A stretch of 64,000 nucleotides of DNA from CAWHQZ01 sp963831645 (lineage in GTDB: Bacteria; Pseudomonadota; Alphaproteobacteria; Rhizobiales; Aestuariivirgaceae): contig CAWHQZ010000023.1 in the NCBI GenBank assembly GCA_963831645.1, forward strand, positions 1 through 64,000, in the 5' to 3' direction. The translations under genes and the position numbers were made by a program. Positions 54,949-63,078 of this stretch are shown in pieces (position 1 is the first letter of the stretch; the number at the start of each line of letters is the position of its first letter). The notes below the pieces were generated by a model that saw only the letters and a list, made by a program, of their open reading frames with translations, did no database searches and had not been told where the DNA came from.

Positions 54949-56189
54949 GCGACCCCCGCGCGCGCGGCCGCGGCGTGCAGCAGCACGTTGGCGCCGGGCG
55001 CGGTGTAGCCGGCCTCCGCGCGCTCGTTGTTGTTGTGGGTGATGCCCTCCTGGCAGGGCGTGAAGATCATCGCCATCGGCGCGACCTTCGCGACGTGATA
55101 GGCGTCGTGGCCGGCCTGGCTCGCGAGGTCGAGCGTCGGCAGCCCGAGCCGCGACGCCGCCGCGCGCACCAGGCCGACGCAATCCGGGTCGAAGCGCTCG
55201 TTCCCGAACACCCAGTGGTCGGCGACCTTCATCGCCACGTTCGCGCGCCGGGCGCAAACCGGGATGGCGTCCAGGAGCTCGGCCGCCATCCGGTCGGCCA
55301 CGTCGGGGTCCTCGTGACGGACGTCGCAGGTGAGCTGCGCCCAGTCGGAGAGGATGCCGGGCTTGTTCGGCCACGCCACGAGCCGCGCCGCCGTCGCCTT
55401 GCCGCCGGTCGCGTGGTAGCGCCAGCCGATGTCGTTGACCGCGACCGCGAGCATCGCGGCGCCGATGAGCGCGTTCTTGCGCTTGTCCATCGGCCACGGC
55501 CCGGTGTGCGCGGTCTCGCCGGTCGCCTCGACGATGTAGCCGCGCACCGCGTAGCCCTTCGTCACGATGCCGACGTCGACCGCCTGCTCGTCGAGGATCG
55601 GGCCCTGCTCGATGTGCAGCTCGAAGTAGGCGTCGAGCGGCCGTCCGCCGACCGGCGCGTCGCCGGCGTACCCGATGCGCGCGAGCTCGTCGCCGAAGCG
55701 CTTGCCGTCGTCGTCGGTGCGCGCGAGCACCCAGTCGACGTCGTACACGCCCGCGAACGCGCCCGAGGCGATCATCGGCGGCGTGAAGCGCGCACCCTCC
55801 TCGTTCGTCCAGCACACCACCTCGATCGCTCGCCGCGTCCGCACGCCGTGATCGTCGAGCGTGCGCAGCGCCTCCAGCCCCGCGAGCACGCCGACCACGC
55901 CGTCGTACTTGCCGCCGTTCACCTGGGTGTCGAGATGGCTGCCGATCGCGACCGGCGGGAGCGAGTCGTCGGCGCCCGCGCGCCGGGCGAAGATGTTCCC
56001 GACTCTGTCGACCGTCACCGCGTACCCGCTATCGCGGCACCAGCCGACGAACTGATCGCGCATTACGCCGTCGGCGTCGGACAGCGCGAGGCGGCTCAAG
56101 CCCCCGGGTCGCCCCGGGCCGATCGCGCCGGAGCGCTCGACGGTGCGCCAGAAGCGCGTCTCATTGATGCGGATCGCCGGGTCCAGCAT
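54945..56189 (-). CDS. M20-family amidohydrolase (N-carbamoyl-amino acid / allantoate type)
   Basis: A 414-residue binuclear-metal hydrolase. Ligand motifs: IGSHLDTQVNGGKYDGVVG, WTNEEGARFTPPM, FELHIEQGPILDE and SQAGHDAYHVAKV. This is the carbamoylase / allantoate amidohydrolase / beta-ureidopropionase subgroup; the exact substrate cannot be read from sequence. It stands between a class III aminotransferase and the acetylpolyamine amidohydrolase, with a four-base overlap to the latter. Confidence 0.9.
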   Translation of the reverse strand: MLDPAIRINETRFWRTVERSGAIGPGRPGGLSRLALSDADGVMRDQFVGWCRDSGYAVTVDRVGNIFARRAGADDSLPPVAIGSHLDTQVNGGKYDGVVGVLAGLEALRTLDDHGVRTRRAIEVVCWTNEEGARFTPPMIASGAFAGVYDVDWVLARTDDDGKRFGDELARIGYAGDAPVGGRPLDAYFELHIEQGPILDEQAVDVGIVTKGYAVRGYIVEATGETAHTGPWPMDKRKNALIGAAMLAVAVNDIGWRYHATGGKATAARLVAWPNKPGILSDWAQLTCDVRHEDPDVADRMAAELLDAIPVCARRANVAMKVADHWVFGNERFDPDCVGLVRAAASRLGLPTLDLASQAGHDAYHVAKVAPMAMIFTPCQEGITHNNNERAEAGYTAPGANVLLHAAAARAGVA

Positions 56190-56218
56190 GGCGCGGGACT
56201 ATTGCACGCGGCGGAGGT

Positions 56219-57544
56219 TCAGGCAACCTCGCGCACGAGCTCCGCAACCACGCCGAACATCTGGTCGAGATGTTTTTTCTCGGCGATGAGCGGCGGGCAG
56301 AACGCGATCGTGTCGCCGATCGGCCGCACGAACACCCCGCGGTCCCACGCCTTCGTGTGCACCTCCAGCGCCCGCGCGCCGGGCGCACCGGGACGGGGCG
56401 CGAGCTCGATCGCGCCGATCAGCTCGAGGTTGCGGCAGTCGATGACGTGCGGCAGCCCGCGGAACGAGTGCACCGCGTCCTCGAACTGCCTGGCCAGCTC
56501 GTTCGGCCGGTCGAAGAGCCGTTCCTCGGCATAGGTGTCGAGCGTCGCGAGCGCAGCCGCGGCGGCGAGCGGGTGCCCGGAGTAGGTATAACCGTGGAAA
56601 AGCTCGACACCGGCGGCCGACGCGTCCATGAAGGTCTTGTAGATCTCCCGCTTCGCCAGCACCCCGCCCATCGGCACCGTCCCGCTCGTGATCCCCTTCG
56701 CGAACGTGATCAGGTCCGGTGTCACGCCGAAGAACTGGCTCGCGAACGGCTTGCCCAGCCGCCCGAAGCCGGTGATCACCTCGTCGAAGATGAGGAGGAT
56801 GCCGTGCCGGTCGCAGATCTCGCGCAGCCGCTTGAGATAGCCGCGCGGCGGGACGAGCACGCCGCCCGCGCCGGCCACCGGCTCGACGATCACCGCGGCG
56901 ATGTTCGACGCATCGTGGAGCGGGATGATCCGGTTCTCCAGCTCGTCGGCGAGATCGGCGCCGTTCGCCGCCTCGCCGCGCACGAACGCGCGGGCATCGA
57001 GGTCCTGGGTGTGCCGCAGGTGGTCGACGCCCGGCAGGAGGCCGGCGGCGAACGCCTTGCGGTACGCCGGCACGCCGCCGACCGAGATGCCGCCGAAGTT
57101 CGCGCCGTGGAACGCGCGCTCGCGGCCGACGAAGCGCGTCCGCGTCGCCTCGCCGCGCAGCCGATGGTAGGCGAGCGCGATCTTGAGCGCCGTCTCGACC
57201 GCTTCCGACCCGGAGTTGGTGAAGAACGCGTGCCCGATGCCCTCGGGCGCGAGCGAGACGAGCCGGTGTGCGGCTTCGAACGCGAGGGGATGGCCGAGCG
57301 AGTACGACGACGCATAGTCGAGCACCCCGGCCTGCTTCTGGATCGCCGACACGATCCTCGGCCGGCAATGCCCCGCGTTCACGCACCACAGCGTCGCGAG
57401 CCCGTCGAGCACCTGCTTGCCGTCGGCGGTCGTGTAGTACATGTCCTTCGCCGCGACGACGAGCCGCGGCGAGCGCTTGAACGCCCGGTTCGGGGTGAGC
57501 GGCATCCAGTAGGCGTCGAGATCGAGCGTGGCGGTGTCGGTCAT
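56219..57544 (-). CDS. Class III omega-amino acid:pyruvate aminotransferase
   Basis: A 441-residue PLP aminotransferase. The start TLDLDAYWMPLTPNRAFK is typical of beta-alanine/omega-amino acid:pyruvate transaminases. FFTNSGSEAVETALKIAL, LLIFDEVITGFGRLGK and the PLP Lys in ITFAKGITSGTVPMGGV follow. It begins the operon with the M20 amidohydrolase and the acetylpolyamine amidohydrolase, which suggests breakdown of a diamine, beta-alanine or related amine. Divergent from aroG. Confidence 0.9.
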   Translation of the reverse strand: MTDTATLDLDAYWMPLTPNRAFKRSPRLVVAAKDMYYTTADGKQVLDGLATLWCVNAGHCRPRIVSAIQKQAGVLDYASSYSLGHPLAFEAAHRLVSLAPEGIGHAFFTNSGSEAVETALKIALAYHRLRGEATRTRFVGRERAFHGANFGGISVGGVPAYRKAFAAGLLPGVDHLRHTQDLDARAFVRGEAANGADLADELENRIIPLHDASNIAAVIVEPVAGAGGVLVPPRGYLKRLREICDRHGILLIFDEVITGFGRLGKPFASQFFGVTPDLITFAKGITSGTVPMGGVLAKREIYKTFMDASAAGVELFHGYTYSGHPLAAAAALATLDTYAEERLFDRPNELARQFEDAVHSFRGLPHVIDCRNLELIGAIELAPRPGAPGARALEVHTKAWDRGVFVRPIGDTIAFCPPLIAEKKHLDQMFGVVAELVREVA

Positions 57545-57588
57545 GACGGCATCCTCGGAGGGGGGGTCGATTCTACAGCGCCCGGGCG

Positions 57589-57594
57589 CATAAT
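57589..57594 (+). promoter_or_regulatory. -10-like CATAAT before aroG
   Basis: CATAAT lies 26 bases before the aroG start, with a weak TCGATT 16 bases further up. Confidence 0.35.
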
Positions 57595-57619
57595 TGCCCT
57601 TCGCGAGGGCGACATAAAT

Positions 57620-58741
57620 ATGAATGCGGAACGACTCGACAACGTCAACGTCTCCGGCATGGAGGACATGCCCACGCCCGAGGCCGTCCAGGCCGCGGTA
57701 CCGCTCACGCCGGCCGCCGCGGAGACGGTCGCCCGCGGGCGCACGACCGTCCGGACGATCCTCGACCGCGAGGATCCGCGGCTCTTCGTCGTGATCGGTC
57801 CGTGCTCGATCCACGACCCGGCGGCGGCGCTCGAATACGCCGGCCGGCTCGCGCGCCTCGCCGAGCGCGTGCGCGACACGCTGTTCGTCGTGATGCGGGT
57901 GTACTTCGAGAAGCCGCGCACGGTCGCCGGGTGGAAGGGCTTCATCAACGATCCGCACATGGACGACTCGTTCCGCATCGACGAGGGGATCGTCCGCGCG
58001 CGCAAGCTCCTCGCCGAGTTCGCCGAGATGGGCCTGCCGGCCGGATCGGAGGCGCTCGACCCGCTGTCGCCGCAGTACCTCGGCGACCTGATCAGCTGGT
58101 ACGCGATCGGCGCCCGCACCACCGAGTCGCAGACGCACCGCGAGATGGCGAGCGGGCTCTCGGCGCCGGTCGGCTTCAAGAACGGCACCGACGGCGGGCT
58201 GGAGGTCGCGGTGAACGCGATCCGCTCGGCGGCGCAGCCGCACAGCTTTCTCGGCATCAACCCGCAGGGCCGGCCCGCCATCGTCCGCACCACCGGCAAC
58301 CGCCACGGCCACCTCGTGCTCCGCGGCGGCGGCGGGCGGCCGAACTACGACACCGTCAGCGTCCGCCTCGCCGAGAAGGCGCTCGGCGGCGCGAAGCTCG
58401 CGGCGAACATCGTCGTCGACTGCTCGCACGCGAACTCGCTCAAGGACCACACGCTGCAGCCGCTCGTGTTCCACGACTGCTCGCACCAGATCCGCGAGGG
58501 CAACCGCTCGATCGTCGGCCTGATGGTCGAGTCGAACCTCGCGGCGGGCAACCAGCCGATCCCCGACGACCGCTCGCAGCTGAAGTACGGCGTCTCGGTC
58601 ACCGACGCGTGCGTCGACTGGGCGGCGACCGAGGAGATGCTGCTCCGCGCGCGGGACGAGCTCGCCGCGGTGCTGCCGGGACGCGGAAGGGAAGCGACGG
58701 CCGGCGGGGAAGCGACGGCTCAGGCGACGACGTCGCGGTAG
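57620..58741 (+). CDS. aroG: 3-deoxy-7-phosphoheptulonate synthase, class I
   Basis: First step of the shikimate pathway: PEP + erythrose 4-phosphate to DAHP. 373 residues. Motifs: FVVIGPCSIHDPAAALEYA, MRVYFEKPRTVAGWKG, PVGFKNGTDGGLEVAV, IVDCSHANSLKDH as VVDCSHANS, and SIVGLMVESNLAAGNQ. This is the AroFGH type, which is normally feedback-regulated by an aromatic amino acid. The last ~20 residues are low-complexity and overlap the convergent DUF2189 gene, so the true end could be slightly earlier. Confidence 0.94.
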   Translation: MNAERLDNVNVSGMEDMPTPEAVQAAVPLTPAAAETVARGRTTVRTILDREDPRLFVVIGPCSIHDPAAALEYAGRLARLAERVRDTLFVVMRVYFEKPRTVAGWKGFINDPHMDDSFRIDEGIVRARKLLAEFAEMGLPAGSEALDPLSPQYLGDLISWYAIGARTTESQTHREMASGLSAPVGFKNGTDGGLEVAVNAIRSAAQPHSFLGINPQGRPAIVRTTGNRHGHLVLRGGGGRPNYDTVSVRLAEKALGGAKLAANIVVDCSHANSLKDHTLQPLVFHDCSHQIREGNRSIVGLMVESNLAAGNQPIPDDRSQLKYGVSVTDACVDWAATEEMLLRARDELAAVLPGRGREATAGGEATAQATTSR

Positions 58742-59508
58742 GCGTGCCAGGTCGCGTGCCCGACGAGCGGCAGCGCGACCACTAGCCCCAGATAGAAACT
58801 TGCGAACCCGGCCGCCGTCAGGGCGACGACGATCGCCGCCCAGAGGAGCATCGGCCGGAAGCTCTTCCGCACGGCGTTGAAGCTCGTGATCATCGCGGTG
58901 ACCGTGTCGGTCTGCGGCCGGTCGAGCAGCAGCGGCAGCGAGACGACCGAGGTCGCGAACACGAGGAGTGCGAAGCCGAAGCCGGCCGCGGCGTAGACCG
59001 CGGCGAACGCGAGCGTGTCGGGCGAGTCGAGCGCGCTCTTCGCCAGCGCCTCGACGCTCGGCGCGGCGCCCTCGAAGAAGAGCGCCACGACCACGATCGA
59101 GATCCGGATCCAGACTGCGAGCAGCAACGCGAGGATCAGGGCGTAGAACCCGATCGCCGGGACGTTCGCCTTCCACGCCGTCAGCGTCGGCCCCAGCATG
59201 ACGTGCTCCCCACGGCGCACCCGGCGGCTGATGTCGTAGAGACCCATGAGCAGGAACGGACCGACGATCAGGAAGCCGGTCAGGAACGCGAGCTCGACCG
59301 CGCCCTTGCCCGGTGAATGCGTGAGCAGGAACCCCATCGCGGCGAGCACGACGCCGTAGAAGAGGCTCGGGCCCGGCGCCGCACGGAGATCCTGCCACCC
59401 GGCGGCGAGCCAGCGCCACGGGGCGCGGGCGTCCACCGCCCGCACTTCCGGGATTCCCGGCGGCGCGGCTGCGGGCGGGCCTTCCGGCCGCGGATCGGCT
59501 TCGGTCAT
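58720..59508 (-). CDS. DUF2189 integral membrane protein
   Basis: A 262-residue protein with a Pro-rich cytoplasmic N terminus (PRPEGPPAAAPPGIPEVR) and about six TM helices. RWLAAGWQDLRAAPGPSLFY, LMGLYDISRRVRRGE and LPLVGHATWHAYRDVV match the DUF2189 pattern. Function unknown. Ends inside the 3' end of aroG. Confidence 0.83.
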   Translation of the reverse strand: MTEADPRPEGPPAAAPPGIPEVRAVDARAPWRWLAAGWQDLRAAPGPSLFYGVVLAAMGFLLTHSPGKGAVELAFLTGFLIVGPFLLMGLYDISRRVRRGEHVMLGPTLTAWKANVPAIGFYALILALLLAVWIRISIVVVALFFEGAAPSVEALAKSALDSPDTLAFAAVYAAAGFGFALLVFATSVVSLPLLLDRPQTDTVTAMITSFNAVRKSFRPMLLWAAIVVALTAAGFASFYLGLVVALPLVGHATWHAYRDVVA

Positions 59509-59572
59509 CGCATGGGCCTCCGACGGCAAGATTAGCGCTGAACCGGGCGCGCGGCGTATCCTTCCCGCCGCC

Positions 59573-60538
59573 ATGCTGATCAACTGCGTCGCCTATCAGA
59601 ACGGCCGGAAGCTCGCGGACATCGCCCGGAGCGAGATCTCCGAGTACGTGAAGCGGCCGGACTGCTTCGTCTGGGTGGCGCTCTACGAGCCGGAACCGGG
59701 CGAGCTGGAAGCGATGCAGGAAGAGTTCGGCCTGCACGAGCTTGCGGTCGACGACGCGCAGACCGGCCACCAGCGGCCGAAGATCGAGGAGTACGGCAAC
59801 TCGCTCTTCGTCGTCCTGCACACCGTCGAGCTGGAGGCGAAGAGCCTGCGCGTCGGGGAGGTGGACGTCTTCGCCGGCCCGAACTACGTGCTCTCGGTCC
59901 GCAGCCGGACCAAGCGCGGCTTCGCCGACGTGCGCGCGCGCTGCGAGACCGAGCCCGAGCTGCTGCGCCACGGCTCGGGGTTCGTGCTGTACGCGCTGAT
60001 GGATTCGGTCGTCGATCGGTACTTCCCGGTGCTCGAGGCGCTCGAGACCGAGTTCGAGAACCTCGAGGAGCAGATCTTCGCCGGCGGGCTCGCGCGCCGG
60101 AACATCGAGGCGCTCTACTCCCTCAAGCAGAAGCTGATGGTGCTCCGGCATGCCTCCGGCCCGCTCGTCGAAGGCGTCGGCAAGCTCTACGGCGGCCGCG
60201 TCCCGCAGGTCTGCCACGGGACCCAGGAGTACTTCCGCGACGTCTACGACCACCTCGGGCGGATCAACCAGACGATCGACGGCCTCCGCGACGCGGTGAC
60301 CACCGCGATGGCGGTCAGCGTGTCGCTGATCCAGCTGCAGGAAAACGAGATGATGAAGCGGCTCGCGGGCTACGCCTCGCTGGTCGCGATCCCGACGATG
60401 ATCGCCGGCCTCTACGGCATGAACTTCAAGCACATGCCGGAGCTCGACTGGACGTTCGGCTACCCGATGGCGGTCGGCGCGATGGTCGCGATCGACTGCT
60501 ACCTCTTCTACCGGTTCCGCAAGGCGGGGTGGCTCTGA
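59573..60538 (+). CDS. corA: CorA-family magnesium/divalent cation channel
   Basis: A 321-residue CorA protein. A long soluble domain ends in a helix (VSVSLIQLQENEMMKRLAGY), then two TM helices with the signature YGMNFKHMPEL between them. Selective for Mg2+ (or Co2+/Ni2+) in known members. It is divergent from DUF2189 and converges on the AraC-type gene. Confidence 0.94.
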   Translation: MLINCVAYQNGRKLADIARSEISEYVKRPDCFVWVALYEPEPGELEAMQEEFGLHELAVDDAQTGHQRPKIEEYGNSLFVVLHTVELEAKSLRVGEVDVFAGPNYVLSVRSRTKRGFADVRARCETEPELLRHGSGFVLYALMDSVVDRYFPVLEALETEFENLEEQIFAGGLARRNIEALYSLKQKLMVLRHASGPLVEGVGKLYGGRVPQVCHGTQEYFRDVYDHLGRINQTIDGLRDAVTTAMAVSVSLIQLQENEMMKRLAGYASLVAIPTMIAGLYGMNFKHMPELDWTFGYPMAVGAMVAIDCYLFYRFRKAGWL

Positions 60539-60546
60539 GCCCCGCC

Positions 60547-60569
60547 GGGTCGCCCCAAGGGGCGAACCC
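60547..60569. terminator. Hairpin between convergent corA and araC-type genes
   Basis: GGGTCGCCCC-AA-GGGGCGA, one bulged A, then CCC: a strong stem between two convergent stops. Probably bidirectional. Confidence 0.5.
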
Positions 60570-60607
60570 CGGGCGCGGTTTCGGTGCGAGGGTAGTCCGA
60601 TCAGCGC

Positions 60608-61629
60608 TCAGGCCTTCGCCCGGGCGTCGCCCGGCGCGCGCACCGGTCCACCGCCGGAACGCGCGGTTGAAGCTCGACGACTCCGCGAACCCGACGAGGT
60701 AGGCCACCTCTGCGACCGAGAAGTCGGTGCGCTGCAGATACTGCTGGGCGAGCGCGCGGCGGGTCTCGTCGAGGATCGCGGTGAAGCTCGTTCCCGCCTC
60801 CTCGAGCCGCCGGGCGAGGGTGCGCGGGCTGAGCGCGAGCGCGCGCGCCACGTCGGCCTGCGACGGCACGCCCGAGGGCAGGCTTTCGCGGATGCGCTGC
60901 CTCACCTGCGTGACGGTGTCGCTCGCGGTCGAGCCGCGCGAGATAGTCGAGCGCGACGCGCTCGGTCGCCGCCGCGACCTCGGGGTTGCCGGTCGGCAGC
61001 GGGCGCGAGAAATCCTCGCTCCGGCAGAGCAGGCTCACCTGGGGCGCGCGCCACCTGATCGGCGAGCGGAACCATTCCTCGAACGGCGTCACGTCGGCGG
61101 GCCGCTCGCGCACCAGCGCGACCTCGAGCGGCGCGAACGCGTCGCCGCAGATCAGCCGGCTGAGCCGGACCGCGCCCGCCACGAGCCAGTCGTGGAGCCA
61201 GTCCGGCGGGCGCGTCGCTTCCGCCGGGAGCACGTAGGTGACCCGCACGCCATCGGACGACTCCTCGATGCGCGCCGACCACAGCTCGGTGACCACCCGA
61301 CTGTAGCGCGCGAACCGATGGAACGCCTCGCCGAGCGTCGCGCTCGCGAGCCACGCGTAGCCGAGCGCGTGGCTCGCGGTCCCCTGCATCTGCCGCGCGA
61401 CCTCCAGGCCCAGCGCCGGATCGGGGACGGCCTCCTCCGCCAGCCGCTGGAGCCGCAGCGTGGTTCGCGCCGACACGCGCTTGCCGGGCACGCCGAGCGC
61501 GGCCGGGTCGATCCCGGCGGCACGGAAGATCGGCGCCGGATCGATCCGCCGCGCTTCGAGCGCCCGCCACAGGTTGATCGCGGGCGAGAGGAGCGCGGAG
61601 CTGTCCGCTACGGGACTGGAACTATCCAT
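60608..61629 (-). CDS. AraC-family transcriptional regulator (two frameshifts)
   Basis: About 340 residues. The N-terminal ligand region is of the arabinose-binding-like type (LLSPAINLWRALEARRIDPA and ALGYAWLASATLGEAFHRFA), as in OruR/VirF-like regulators. After a shift near 60925 the C terminus has two helix-turn-helices: DVARALALSPRTLARRLEEA and VAEVAYLVGFAESSSFNRAF with RRW. A second shift near 60640 gives the end APGDARAKA before TGA. No neighbour clearly shows its target. Confidence 0.88.
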
Positions 61630-61729
61630 CTAGACCCTGACCGCCCGGGACAAGCGTCTGGCGTCCCGGGTCAAGACCGAAGGGTACCTGCGGCCGTATC
61701 TTCGCGCAGTTGTGCTGTGGCTTGACGAC

Positions 61730-62606
61730 ATGGACGCACCGCTTTGCCCTGACACCGTCCGGGCCGCGCTCGAGGACAGCGCGGGCTGGGATCGCCTCGA
61801 CGAGGACGGCGTCGCCCGCCTCGCCCATCACGCGCTCTTCTTCGCCGGCCGCGGTCACGGCCCGATCGGCGCGTTGCTGGACAGCTTCTACCCCGAGTAC
61901 GCGAAGCGCGTGGTCGCCGAGCGTCGCAGCGAGATCTTCACGCGCGTACGCGGGCTGATCTACGAAGGCGTGCTCCGCGGCGGCATCCTGCCCCTCGTGC
62001 TGTCCCACGACAGCGACCCCGCCATCGTCTCGACCGCCGCCCGCGACATCGCCACCCTCGACATCGTCGAGCCCGCGAGCGGCACCCGGGGCGGTGACCT
62101 CGTGCTCAAACTGGTGATCACCGGCGCGGTCGCCGTCCCCGGCGCGGCGCTCGGCGGGCTGCTCGCGCGCGGTGACGAAGCGATCAACGCGAAGCTCGCC
62201 ACGCTGCGCCCGGCCCTTGCGCTCAAGTGGGCCGACCGCGCGCTCGGCGCGATGGCGACCGCGCCCACCGGCTACGCGTTCGCCTCGACCATCGAGTTCT
62301 GGCTGCAGTGGCTCGAGGCGCTCGCCGGCCGGCTGCCCGATGCCGCACGCGTGCTTCGACCAGGCGGCGCGCGCGCTCGCGTTCCAGCGCGAGACGCTGG
62401 TCGAGGAGGTCGTGCTGCGCGCCCGTCGCCCGCCGTGCCTCGGTGCCGAGACCGCCGCGCTCGAGATGCCGCTCGCGACCTTCACCGCTTCGATCGCGCC
62501 GCGCCTGCGCGCCCTCGCCGGCCTGGCCGGGGAGTCCGACGGCCTGCGCCGTGCGCTCGCCGCGTGGCTCGGCGAAGGCCCGGACGCCACGCCCGCCAAG
62601 CCGTAG
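61730..62606 (+). CDS. Protein of unknown function (one frameshift)
   Basis: About 291 residues after correcting a shift near 62343. Regular, protein-like composition: ALFFAGRGHGPIGALLDSFY, RGGDLVLKLVITGAVAVPGA and, in the second frame, ACFDQAARALAFQRETLVEE. One short hydrophobic stretch (VLKLVITGAVAVPGAALGGL) could be a membrane helix. I recognise no family. A GTG at 61712 is an alternative start. Divergent from the AraC-type gene, which might control it. Confidence 0.6.
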
Positions 62607-62640
62607 CTCCAGGGCGCGGGAATCCCGGGAGCCGCGCCGC

Positions 62641-63057
62641 TCACCGCGACGGCGGCGGCGGCGGGACGCCGTCCCGCCCGGCCGGCACCCCGGTGGCGCC
62701 GCCAACCCCGGGCCGCACGGCCGGCAGCTTGCCGATGATGCAGTCGATCGCCTTGTTGGTCGCGGCCCCGTTGTCGCTCATCGCGGTGATGAACTGGCGA
62801 TACTGGGTGGACGTCCATTTCCCGAAGTACAGGCTGGAGGTCGCATCGATGAACCCGGCCCCGCTGCCGCCGCCGGGCCCGTAGCCCTGCGCCCATTGCC
62901 GGACGAGCATCGGTCCGATCGTGTCCGGATAGCACTCCCGCCCGACCCGGTCGAGGAAGCCGTCGAAGCCGGGCGACGGCTTGAATTGGTCGGGCGCGCA
63001 CGCGGCGACGAGGGTGGCAGCGGCGATGGCGGCAAGCGTGCGGCGATTGGTGTTCAT
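62641..63057 (-). CDS. Small lipoprotein of unknown function
   Basis: A 138-residue protein whose signal ends in a lipobox (ATLVAACAP), so it is probably lipid-anchored. The mature part (GFLDRVGRECYPDTIGPMLV, YFGKWTSTQYRQFITAMSDN, CIIGKLPAV) has two Cys that may pair. The C-terminal tail is Pro-rich. No family recognised. It follows the dehydrogenase gene on the same strand. Confidence 0.72.
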   Translation of the reverse strand: MNTNRRTLAAIAAATLVAACAPDQFKPSPGFDGFLDRVGRECYPDTIGPMLVRQWAQGYGPGGGSGAGFIDATSSLYFGKWTSTQYRQFITAMSDNGAATNKAIDCIIGKLPAVRPGVGGATGVPAGRDGVPPPPPSR

Positions 63058-63078
63058 TCTTCTCTCCCTGTGATCCGT

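Noticed and set aside
57545..60433. Minus-strand frame of the class III aminotransferase extended far upstream through aroG, DUF2189 and corA
   Set aside because: The added part is antisense to aroG and corA. The family's true N terminus starts at 57544.
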